Made by a program: the position numbers and the translations under genes
Shown: one piece after another, positions 1 through 6,544 of the stretch
Layout: each line of letters opens with the position of its first letter
How positions within the stretch are numbered: position 1 is the stretch's first letter
Notes under the pieces: generated by a model
What the model saw: the letters and a program-made list of their open reading frames with translations, nothing else
Told to the model about the DNA's origin: nothing
Database searches by the model: none
Assembly (NCBI GenBank): GCA_946184255.1
Contig: CAMHFA010000051.1
Coordinates: forward strand, 1 to 7,166
Direction of reading: 5' to 3'
From: an uncultured Bacteroidales bacterium
Lineage (GTDB): Bacteria > Bacteroidota > Bacteroidia > Bacteroidales > UBA932
Length of the DNA: 7,166 nucleotides

Positions 1-551
1 AGTGGGCTGATGAAAACGGGGACCTCGGTCCTGTTTACGGCCACCAGTGGCGTTCATGGCCAGCTCCGGACGGCCGCTCGATAGACCAGCTCTCCCAGGT
101 GATAGAGACCATCAAACATAATCCTGATTCCCGCCGCATGCTGGTGTGTGCTTGGAATCCTGGCGAGGTGGACAAGATGGCCCTTCCTCCGTGCCACTGC
201 CTTTTCCAGTTCTATGTGGCAGAGGGCAAGCTGTCCTGCCAGCTCTATCAGAGGAGCGCAGACACATTCCTTGGAGTCCCATTCAACATCGCATCCTATG
301 CCCTTCTTACCATGATGATTGCGCAGGAATGCGGTCTTCGCCCCGGGGAATTCATTCACACCACGGGAGACACACACATCTATCTCAATCATTTCGACCA
401 GGTACGTGAGCAACTCTCCAGAGAGCCACGCCCCCTGCCCAGAATGATCCTGAATCCCGAAGTCAAATCGGTTTTCGATTTCCGATACGAGGACTTTACC
501 CTCGAAGGTTATGATCCATGGCCGGTCATCAAGGCTCCGGTCGCAGTTTAA
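1..551 (+). CDS. thyA: Thymidylate synthase, C-terminal part (5' truncated by window edge)
   Basis: ThyA converts dUMP and 5,10-methylene-tetrahydrofolate to dTMP and dihydrofolate in the cytoplasm. The frame is open from base 3 (TGG) with no start, so the N-terminus lies outside the window. 182 residues are visible; against a typical length near 264, about 80 are missing. Visible hallmarks are [10 protein letters not shown] near the start, the active-site block [12 protein letters not shown] with the nucleophilic Cys at 192-194, [20 protein letters not shown] carrying the dUMP-binding Arg, Asp and Asn, [20 protein letters not shown], and the C-terminal end [14 protein letters not shown], which closes over the folate in this family. 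The Cys often found before the Asp in QRS-C-D is Ala here. folA begins 12 bp downstream, the classical thyA-folA arrangement. The internal GTG at 99 encodes Val within conserved sequence and is not a start. Identification is very secure. Confidence 0.97.
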   Translation, partial: WADENGDLGPVYGHQWRSWPAPDGRSIDQLSQVIETIKHNPDSRRMLVCAWNPGEVDKMALPPCHCLFQFYVAEGKLSCQLYQRSADTFLGVPFNIASYALLTMMIAQECGLRPGEFIHTTGDTHIYLNHFDQVREQLSREPRPLPRMILNPEVKSVFDFRYEDFTLEGYDPWPVIKAPVAV

Positions 552-563
552 GTTGTTTTGAAT

Positions 564-1058
564 ATGGAAAAATGCATCATAGTCGCAATAGCCGACAACC
601 GTGCGATTGGAAAATCCAACGCCCTCCTCTGGCATATCGCCGAAGACATGAAATACTTTAGACAGACTACCACAGGTTGCCCTGTGGTTATGGGATGGAT
701 GACGTTCCAGTCAATCGGAGGCAAACCGCTTCCCAAGAGGGACAACGTCGTCATATCCATATTCCCATGGCCGGACAAGCCGGAAGGGGTAAAGGTGGCC
801 GGAAGCCTTGAGGAGGCTTACAGCATGGTGGATCCCACCGGGAAGGTTTTCGTGATGGGCGGAGGAGAAACCTATCGCCAGGCGCTGCCGACGGCGGACA
901 AACTCTACATCACTCACGTCCATACCAGCATTGAAGATGCCGACACTTTCTTTCCTGTTATAGATCCTGCAATTTGGAAAGTCGAGTCCACAACTCCGGT
1001 TGAAATCGACCCGGAAACCGGCTATGGCTACGAATTCACCATCTACACCAGGAGATAA
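564..1058 (+). CDS. folA: Dihydrofolate reductase
   Basis: FolA reduces dihydrofolate to tetrahydrofolate with NAD(P)H, regenerating the cofactor consumed by the upstream ThyA. The 164-residue length is normal for chromosomal DHFR. The ATG at 564 was chosen over an in-frame TTG at 558 because MEKCIIVAIADNRAIG starts exactly like the family's first strand. Visible are AIGKSNALLWHIAEDMKYF with the catalytic Asp28 (E. coli D27), VVMGWMTFQSIG, PLPKR with Arg59 (the folate-binding R57), the Gly-rich VMGGGETY at about 97-104, and the end YGYEFTIYTRR. Oddities: Trp45 sits where E. coli R44 contacts the NADPH 2'-phosphate, and Ile66 sits where S64 lies. It lies 12 bp after thyA and 11 bp before a transporter gene, so it is probably cotranscribed with both. 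Family assignment is secure; the cofactor implication is inference. Confidence 0.95.
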   Translation: MEKCIIVAIADNRAIGKSNALLWHIAEDMKYFRQTTTGCPVVMGWMTFQSIGGKPLPKRDNVVISIFPWPDKPEGVKVAGSLEEAYSMVDPTGKVFVMGGGETYRQALPTADKLYITHVHTSIEDADTFFPVIDPAIWKVESTTPVEIDPETGYGYEFTIYTRR

Positions 1059-1069
1059 CGAACTTGCAA

Positions 1070-2359
1070 ATGGCAACAAAAAGGGAACACTTCGGCAGCA
1101 GGGCAGCCGTAATCATGGCTATGGCCGGTTCCGCTATCGGACTCGGTAACATCTGGCGATTCCCCTATATGGTTGGGGAATATGGCGGAGCGGCCTTCAT
1201 ACTGATCTATATTCTTTGTTCATTCTTCCTGTCCTTCCCGATTTTCCTTGCCGAGGCTCTGGTCGGGCGCAGGACGCATGCCAACGCTATCGGAGCCATG
1301 AACAAGCTGGCTCCCCAGAGTTTCTGGACCGTACTTGGTTATTTGAGCGTAATCACCCCTACGATAATCGTATCCTATTACAGCATTGTCGGAGGTTGGT
1401 CGATAGAGTATTTCCTCAAATCATTCTCACTGAACTATGGGGAATTCCGTCCTTCCGGATGGACACCTCTCATTTTCAATACGGTTTTCCTCGCCCTTTC
1501 TTCTATAATAGTGGCGTTTGGGATCAAGGGTGGTATTGAGAAATTCAACAAGATTTCGATTCCGCTTCTTTTCGTCCTGATCGTGTTAATTATGATTTAT
1601 TCAGTGAACATGCCGGGCGCGGACAAGGGAATCGAATATATCGTAAAGCCGGATTTCTCGAAAATTACCGGTAGGACCTTTGCCTTCGCACTAGGACAGA
1701 GTTTCTATGCCATGTCCCTGGGAATGGGAATCGTGATCACATATTCATCCTACGTCCATAAGGATGAAAACCTGGTAGCTTCCGGTGTCGGGACTGTGCT
1801 CGCCGCCCTTATGTTTTCGGTTCTGGCAGGATTCGCCATCATGCCGGCGGTCTTCTCTGCGGGAATAGCTCCCAGCAGCGGCCCCGGCCTGGTCTATCAG
1901 ACCTTGCCACATGTATTTACCGGGATGAGCGCTTCTTCTCCCTGGATAGCATCCTGCGTAGCCGCACTATTCTTCTTCTCTGTCATCGTAGCTGCCATGA
2001 CTTCCAGCATATCGCTTATCGAAGTAGGGGTGGCATACCTCGTTGAGGAAAGGCATATGAAGAGATCGATGGCCTGCCTGTTGGTCTTTGTGGTCACTTG
2101 GGTTCTCGGGCTGGTTAGCGTGTTCTCGATAGAAGCATTCGGGAAGGTGGATGCATTCTCTTCGAACTTCCTGTTGACAGCCGGAGTCCTTCTGGTTGTC
2201 CTCTTCGTCGGATGGAAAATGAAGAAGGAAGATGTCCGGGAAGAGATAACCAACCGCGGAGTCATAAACAACAAGGTTTTCGGGGTGTTCTATTTCCTGA
2301 TCAGGTACGTTGCCCCGATAACCGTCCTTACCATTTTCATAACCAATCTGGTATTATGA
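1070..2359 (+). CDS. Sodium:neurotransmitter symporter (SNF/LeuT-fold) family transporter, first tandem copy
   Basis: Predicted inner-membrane secondary transporter of 429 residues, of the family that moves amino acids or amines with Na+. ATG 1070 was chosen over in-frame TTG 1064 because the downstream paralogue starts at the matching place. About 11 helices are visible, as in MhsT/Tyt1-like bacterial members (LeuT has 12). TM1 has GSAIGLGNIWRFP (Ala22, Asn27, Arg30), then GEYGGAAF and GRRTH in the TM2 region, the TM3 motif SYYSIVGGW, the unwound TM6 motif QSFYAMSLGMG (about 210-220), and the TM8 motif AAMTSSIS with Thr311/Ser312 at sodium site 2. Unusually, the Na1 positions equivalent to LeuT T254 and N286 are both Ala (214 and 246). 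It sits 11 bp after folA and overlaps the next transporter by ATGA. Substrate is unknown. The fold is certain; whether it is a fully Na+-coupled transporter is open. Confidence 0.93.
   Translation: MATKREHFGSRAAVIMAMAGSAIGLGNIWRFPYMVGEYGGAAFILIYILCSFFLSFPIFLAEALVGRRTHANAIGAMNKLAPQSFWTVLGYLSVITPTIIVSYYSIVGGWSIEYFLKSFSLNYGEFRPSGWTPLIFNTVFLALSSIIVAFGIKGGIEKFNKISIPLLFVLIVLIMIYSVNMPGADKGIEYIVKPDFSKITGRTFAFALGQSFYAMSLGMGIVITYSSYVHKDENLVASGVGTVLAALMFSVLAGFAIMPAVFSAGIAPSSGPGLVYQTLPHVFTGMSASSPWIASCVAALFFFSVIVAAMTSSISLIEVGVAYLVEERHMKRSMACLLVFVVTWVLGLVSVFSIEAFGKVDAFSSNFLLTAGVLLVVLFVGWKMKKEDVREEITNRGVINNKVFGVFYFLIRYVAPITVLTIFITNLVL
2356..2359 (+). promoter_or_regulatory. ATGA start/stop overlap between the two transporter genes
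   Basis: The TGA stop of the first transporter (2357-2359) overlaps the ATG of the second (2356-2358). Such a junction usually means that ribosomes ending the first gene re-initiate on the second, tying their production together. No purine-rich ribosome-binding site stands before the second ATG, which fits coupling, although weak sites are usual in Bacteroidota. Seen directly; coupling itself is inferred. Confidence 0.8.
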
Positions 2360-3717
2360 CAAACAGGGAACATTTCGGCAGCAGGGCTGCCGTGATCATG
2401 GCCATGGCCGGATCGGCTATCGGACTTGGTAACATCTGGCGCTTTCCTTTCATCGTCGGTGAATATGGCGGCGCGGCCTTTATCCTGATCTATATTCTCT
2501 GTTGTTTCTTCCTGTCGCTGCCGATTCTTCTTTCTGAGTCTATTATCGGCCGCAGGACACATCAGAACACCTTTGGAGCCATGAGCACACTCGCTCCGGG
2601 CACCAAATGGAAATGGCTGGGATTGTTGACGATAGTCACCCCCATAATCATCCTTTCCTACTACAGCGTTGTCGGAGGATGGTCTTTTGCCTATCTCCTC
2701 AAGGCTTGCTCCCTTCAATTCAATCCTGATAATGCCGAGGCTGTGACGGGAATGTTCGCCGCCTTCTCTTCTTCTGCCTGGGGCCCCCTTGCATGCCTGA
2801 TGGTCTTCCTTGGATTGACTGCCTTGATCATATTCTCCGGAGTAAAGAAAGGAATAGAAAAATTCAGCAAGATATCGATGCCGGTACTCTTTGTCCTGAT
2901 TGTAGTGATAGCTGTTTATTCAGTTACCCTTCCAGGGGCAATGGACGGAGTCCGCTATCTTGTCAAGCCGGACTTCTCCAAACTCTCCGCCGGAGCCTTT
3001 TCGGCCGCCCTTGGTCAGAGTTTCTTCTCCCTCTCCCTGGGTGTGGGTACGATGCTGATTTATTCATCTTATATCCGGAAGGATGAGAACATCCTGGCTT
3101 CCGGTACCGGTACGGCCCTGTTTGACATGCTCTTTGCGATCCTGGCTGGATTTGCGGTTATGCCGGCAGTTTTTGCAGCGGGGATAGCTCCAAGTTCAGG
3201 CCCCGGCCTGGTGTTCGAGACCCTTCCATACATCTTTGCCAAGATGGGTGCTGGTGGACAGTTCCTGAGCTCTGCGGTAGCGATACTGTTTTTCCTGACA
3301 ATCCTGGTAGCTGCATTGACGTCATCGATTTCCATGATGGAGGTTGGGGTTGCCTATATGGTTGAGGAAAAAGGAATTTCCAGAGGAAAGGCAACGGCTG
3401 GTATCTTCTTTGTCGCCCTGTTCCTCGGAATTCTCTGCTCCCTTTCTTTCGGACCTATCTCAGGGGTAAAGTTCCTCGGCAACACGTTCTTCAATTTCTG
3501 CGACAAGCTTTGCTCCAATTATCTGATGACCCTTGGAGCGCTCATGTTCAGTATTTTCGTAGGATGGAAGATGGACAAGGCATCGGTGCATGATGAACTC
3601 ACCAATGGCGGGTCTCTGAAAGGGAACTCAAAAGTTTTCCCGGTGTTGTACTTCCTTATCAAGTACATCGCACCTCTGGCCATAGCGGCCATTTTTATCA
3701 CAGGACTTCTTGCCTAG
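2356..3717 (+). CDS. Sodium:neurotransmitter symporter (SNF/LeuT-fold) family transporter, second tandem copy
   Basis: Predicted Na+-coupled amino-acid/amine transporter of the inner membrane, 453 residues and about 11 helices. The ATG at 2356 overlaps the stop of the preceding gene. An upstream in-frame start at 2212 would add a non-homologous stretch inside that gene, whereas from 2356 the product aligns with its paralogue at once (28 identical residues from REHFG to WRFP). TM1 has GSAIGLGNIWRFP (Ala21, Asn26, Arg29). TM6 has QSFFSLSLGVG with Ser225 at the LeuT T254 position. TM7 has Asp257 at the LeuT N286 position, an acid I recall in MhsT-like members. TM8 has Thr322/Ser323 for sodium site 2. 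It exceeds copy one by 24 residues, mainly in the TM3-4 loop and the TM9-10 region. Its TAG stop shares CTAG with the convergent lipoprotein gene. Substrate is unknown; an aromatic or hydrophobic amino acid would fit the relatives, but that is inference. Confidence 0.94.
   Translation: MTNREHFGSRAAVIMAMAGSAIGLGNIWRFPFIVGEYGGAAFILIYILCCFFLSLPILLSESIIGRRTHQNTFGAMSTLAPGTKWKWLGLLTIVTPIIILSYYSVVGGWSFAYLLKACSLQFNPDNAEAVTGMFAAFSSSAWGPLACLMVFLGLTALIIFSGVKKGIEKFSKISMPVLFVLIVVIAVYSVTLPGAMDGVRYLVKPDFSKLSAGAFSAALGQSFFSLSLGVGTMLIYSSYIRKDENILASGTGTALFDMLFAILAGFAVMPAVFAAGIAPSSGPGLVFETLPYIFAKMGAGGQFLSSAVAILFFLTILVAALTSSISMMEVGVAYMVEEKGISRGKATAGIFFVALFLGILCSLSFGPISGVKFLGNTFFNFCDKLCSNYLMTLGALMFSIFVGWKMDKASVHDELTNGGSLKGNSKVFPVLYFLIKYIAPLAIAAIFITGLLA
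3714..3717. other. Palindromic CTAG forming the stop codons of two convergent genes
   Basis: Read on the plus strand, TAG at 3715-3717 ends the second transporter. Read on the minus strand, TAG (complement of 3714-3716) ends the phosphatase lipoprotein. The genes therefore overlap by four bases and leave no room for a terminator between them, so each transcript must end inside the opposite gene or run antisense to it. Confidence 0.95.
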
Positions 3718-6281
3718 CGGCTGTGGTAGCCGGTAAAGCCGTCAATCCTTCCCAGGGCATTCTTGTCAAGGATGTCCTTTACGGATGGTTTTGCAGCCTT
3801 TAAAGAGTCCAGGAAGGCCTGGTTTGCTTCGCTCTTGAAAAGGCGTTCCTCTGTGGAGCCGTAAACGATGGTTGCATTTGACGGATTCAGGGTGCGCATT
3901 CCGTTTTCGTTCCTTCCTTGAAGGACATAGAAGGTATCACCGGCCTTGTTGGCCTTCTTCAAATCATACCCCAGGGCATCCCGTTCGTATAGAGCGGTTT
4001 CTGCGACCAGTCCTGCACCATCACGTTCATCCTTGTTCGCGGTGTTGAAACAGACCACCAGCTTGAGTGAGGAGAATTCCGTGCAGAAATGGAAATCACC
4101 GCCGCTGTCCATGAAGCCGGCTTCAGGACCATGTCCATATCGCGGGATCAGGGAGTTTTCTATGGCCTCTACCTTTCCCTTGTTCCATGTTATGCTGTTG
4201 GTCTCCACCGTGTCCCTCTGCCACTTTCCTCCTGGCAAAGCCAGGTAACCTGCAGTTGAGGAATCGTATTTGGTCGGGACTGCCAGGATTCCGGTGCACC
4301 ATTCGTGGAGTCCGAAAACGTCAACGGCCGCCCGCACCTGCTCGAGTTGTGACCCTGAGCAAACCCAGATGTCAAAGCCCTTGTCTTTGAGGGCCTTCCA
4401 AAGCTCTTTCAATTCTTCAGTAACAGAAATGCCGCTTGTCCAGGAACAAGGCCTTTCCCCACCCCAATGAACAATTGAGGTTTCAACATCCTTGAATGAT
4501 TCATGGGACGCTTTTGACAGGGCATAAATCTGGTCGTTGGTCATTCCATGGAACCAAGAAGTCAGCCATGCGATGCAGACTTCTTTCGGTTCTACCTGAT
4601 AGACCAGGTTGTAGAGACCGTACATCTTGGTGGCAAAATCCAGCCAGGAAGGATCCTTGTGGAGAGCTGCGGTATCTGACGGAGCCATCCCTTCCGCAGA
4701 GAAAGGACCGAATTTCTTATAGAGGGCGGAGTAGTCCCAGCAAATGTCTTCTATCCATTCGGAACAGAGGTCCATTCTGGTCAGGTCCTGAGAAAGGACG
4801 TTCCTCATGTCCTTGGGGTCTATTTCGAATGCCATCATCATCGGCTGGAACGGAACCATCTGATACTGGATGTCGAAAATACTGGTTGTGTTGTCGAAGT
4901 CAAAAACAACGTAAGGATTATTCATTGACATCTGACCACCTTCTCCGTACGTTTCGAGGAAATCATTTATGGCTGTTTTGACGTCAGGTGCCCATCCGGG
5001 GAGAACTACTTGGCCGTAAGTTGCCACAGGAAACTTGAAGTTGGTGTATTTCTCCCTTGTGACCGAATACCATCGGTTAAGGTTGTTGTTCGGGGTCTCC
5101 AGAACGAATTTATAGAACTTCGAAGAAGGCAGGGTTGTAAGGTCAACACGGAAGGTCCCGTCCTTAGCCGGAACGGTTCCTACCTTTATCCATTCATCCT
5201 TACCTCCTTCCTTGAAATTATTGCCTGCAGCGGCCCAAACATTGACAGATGCCTTCTTGTTGAGGCATTCCCATTTCAAGTCAACATAGATGTCATAGGG
5301 AAGAAGGTCCATTTCCATTATGTCAACCTTTCCGATAAAAGGCATTCCGTCCTGCTCCCAAAGCACATCCCTGGGAACGTCAAAGCCGAGGAAACGGCAG
5401 ATCGAGGGAGCTATGTCGGTAATGGCGGATTTCCCGCTCTTCATCCTCTCGTTTACCTTCTGGTTTGTAGCGACCCAGGTTGTCCTTTCGCGCTCTGTCT
5501 GGTTTCCATGACCGTATCCCATGAAATCCCTTCCGTGGTCGGTGGTGACCACAATCATCCATTCTTCGTTGAAATTGGCCTCGCGGTATTTGACAGCATC
5601 CCAAACCCTTCCGATCTGCCTGTCTGCCAGACGGACGGATTCGTCGAATGTTTCTCCGTTGCCGAAGGTGTGTCCGGCATCGTCGGTGTACCAAAGGTAA
5701 ACCCAACTCAGGTCCGGGGCGTCTTCCTTTATACATTTTGCCGCTTCCTTGGAGACGTGTTCGTCAATGTCCAGGATGTGGAGGTCATGCGCCTTATGGG
5801 GGAAGGCCGCCTCGTCCAGTTCGTAACCGTCACGGACATAGTCAATCTTGAGGTTGCCTGTTTCGGGCTTGCCCTCGCCTATAAGTACGGTCCTGTTGTC
5901 AATCCAGCTGGAGAACAAACCGGTTGTAACGGGCCGGCCCTGTTCCTTGGCTATCCTGAAGATCGTCCAATAATTGTAATTAGGCTCCAGGTTGCTGTTT
6001 CCGGGCACATTGTGCTTGTTGACCCACGTTGAAGTCAGGAGGTCTGTATATCCGACCGCCGAAATAGTAGGGGTCTGGTCATAACGTCCTATTGTTCCTC
6101 CGACATAGCTACGGCCATATGCTCCCCTGGAGGAGATTTCCCGGATGGCGGGGAGATCCAGCCTTTCGACCATGTCGGCCGGTACTCCGTCAATGATTAT
6201 GTAAACGGCTTTTTTCTCCTTGGTTTGTTTGCAACCCAACATGCAAACGATGGCTAACAGCAGAGTCAGGAATTTTTTCAT
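3714..6281 (-). CDS. Predicted lipoprotein fusing an alkaline-phosphatase-superfamily domain to a HAD-type phosphatase domain
   Basis: An 855-residue protein with two hydrolase modules, probably membrane-anchored outside the cytoplasm. Residues 1-17 form a lipoprotein signal (MKKFLTLLLAIVCMLGC, lipid Cys17). Residues about 25-318 are an alkaline phosphatase/nucleotide-pyrophosphatase-like domain. Its metal ligands are Asp31 (IIIDG), Asp200 and His204 (TDDAGH), Asp248-His249 (TTDHG) and His258 (GHG), and the likely nucleophile is Ser74 in TPTISAVGY (Thr72 is the alternative). Residues about 320-430 look like a beta-sandwich linker. Residues about 455-800 are a HAD phosphatase: motif I DFDNT at 461-465, motif II Ser642 in CSGS, Lys703, and DSGGD at 725-729, with about 180 residues between motifs I and II, enough for a helical cap. 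The HAD part recalls phosphorylcholine phosphatases (DMDNT type), so successive diester then monoester cleavage of a head group is plausible but unproven. It is convergent with the transporter operon and divergent from a small membrane-protein gene. Substrate unknown. Confidence 0.88.
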   Translation of the reverse strand: MKKFLTLLLAIVCMLGCKQTKEKKAVYIIIDGVPADMVERLDLPAIREISSRGAYGRSYVGGTIGRYDQTPTISAVGYTDLLTSTWVNKHNVPGNSNLEPNYNYWTIFRIAKEQGRPVTTGLFSSWIDNRTVLIGEGKPETGNLKIDYVRDGYELDEAAFPHKAHDLHILDIDEHVSKEAAKCIKEDAPDLSWVYLWYTDDAGHTFGNGETFDESVRLADRQIGRVWDAVKYREANFNEEWMIVVTTDHGRDFMGYGHGNQTERERTTWVATNQKVNERMKSGKSAITDIAPSICRFLGFDVPRDVLWEQDGMPFIGKVDIMEMDLLPYDIYVDLKWECLNKKASVNVWAAAGNNFKEGGKDEWIKVGTVPAKDGTFRVDLTTLPSSKFYKFVLETPNNNLNRWYSVTREKYTNFKFPVATYGQVVLPGWAPDVKTAINDFLETYGEGGQMSMNNPYVVFDFDNTTSIFDIQYQMVPFQPMMMAFEIDPKDMRNVLSQDLTRMDLCSEWIEDICWDYSALYKKFGPFSAEGMAPSDTAALHKDPSWLDFATKMYGLYNLVYQVEPKEVCIAWLTSWFHGMTNDQIYALSKASHESFKDVETSIVHWGGERPCSWTSGISVTEELKELWKALKDKGFDIWVCSGSQLEQVRAAVDVFGLHEWCTGILAVPTKYDSSTAGYLALPGGKWQRDTVETNSITWNKGKVEAIENSLIPRYGHGPEAGFMDSGGDFHFCTEFSSLKLVVCFNTANKDERDGAGLVAETALYERDALGYDLKKANKAGDTFYVLQGRNENGMRTLNPSNATIVYGSTEERLFKSEANQAFLDSLKAAKPSVKDILDKNALGRIDGFTGYHSR

Positions 6282-6348
6282 TTGATAGAACGGATTGATA
6301 GTACAAAGATCGGAAATTAATGCTTATCTTGTAGAAAAATCCATCAAC
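6282..6348. promoter_or_regulatory. Divergent intergenic region between the phosphatase lipoprotein and small membrane-protein genes
   Basis: These 67 AT-rich bases are the only real intergenic space in the window and must carry signals for both directions unless promoters lie within the genes. On the minus side there is a -7-like GATCTTTG (6304-6311). On the plus side TATCTTGT (6325-6332) is a poorer match (four of six bases) with no well-spaced -33 element. No strong inverted repeat was seen. Confidence 0.5.
6304..6311 (-). promoter_or_regulatory. Possible Bacteroides-type -7 promoter element for the phosphatase lipoprotein gene
   Basis: The minus strand reads GATCTTTG, matching five of the six defined bases of the Bacteroidota consensus TAnnTTTG. 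It lies 22 bp upstream of the ATG, giving a leader of about 17 nt. A T-rich stretch (minus strand of 6334-6339) lies 22 bp further upstream in about the place of a weak -33 element. A chance match is possible in such a short AT-rich gap. Confidence 0.35.
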
Positions 6349-6534
6349 ATGTCAACCATTATCTACATCATCGGCCTTGTCCTTGCGATACTCGCCGTCC
6401 TTGACATCTTCAAGAAACCCATTTCAATAGTTGGAAAGATCATCTGCTCCGTCATCGTGCTTGTGACAAGCTGGGTCGGTCTCGCTGTCTATTATCTTTG
6501 GGCTAAGAACCACATCACCGAGTGGTTTAAATAG
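6349..6534 (+). CDS. Small two-helix membrane protein (61 aa)
   Basis: I do not recognise a named gene. From ATG 6349 the product has a hydrophobic helix at about residues 3-19, a short basic turn containing DIFKKP, a second helix at about 28-50, and a polar tail YYLWAKNHITEWFK. This layout resembles small PLDc_N-like membrane proteins, but that is a resemblance by eye only. An in-frame TTG at 6295 would add 18 polar residues lying across the divergent promoter region, so ATG 6349 is preferred. The gene is divergent from the phosphatase lipoprotein (67-bp gap) and followed after 10 bp by a secreted-protein gene, so the latter two probably form an operon. The regular helix-turn-helix-tail pattern makes it likely to be real. 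Confidence 0.7.
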   Translation: MSTIIYIIGLVLAILAVLDIFKKPISIVGKIICSVIVLVTSWVGLAVYYLWAKNHITEWFK

Positions 6535-6544
6535 CTAAATCAAA

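Noticed and set aside
54..635. A 193-codon minus-strand frame across the thyA/folA junction
   Set aside because: It runs antisense to unmistakable ThyA sequence and has no family features of its own.
1051..1069. GGAG at 1051-1054 as a ribosome-binding site for the first transporter
   Set aside because: It lies 15 bases before the ATG, too far for a normal site, and is part of the conserved Arg-Arg-stop end of folA.
2212..2355. N-terminal extension of the second transporter from an upstream in-frame start
   Set aside because: The added 48 residues are polar, lie entirely within the first transporter in another frame, and match nothing in the paralogue, which aligns from the ATG at 2356.
1070..3717. 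Recent tandem duplication or assembly artefact of one transporter gene
   Set aside because: The copies differ at many synonymous and non-synonymous positions and by 24 residues in length, so they are old, separately maintained genes.
3640..3800. Bidirectional terminator hairpin at the convergent junction
   Set aside because: No GC-rich inverted repeat followed by a T-run could be seen on either strand near the shared stop; the four-base palindrome CTAG is too short to act as one.
5010..6032. A 340-codon open frame on the plus strand opposite the phosphatase lipoprotein gene
   Set aside because: It is antisense to a frame whose motifs (TDDAGH, TTDHG and GHG) are clearly conserved. Its own translation shows no recognisable domain, so it is best explained as a shadow of codon bias.
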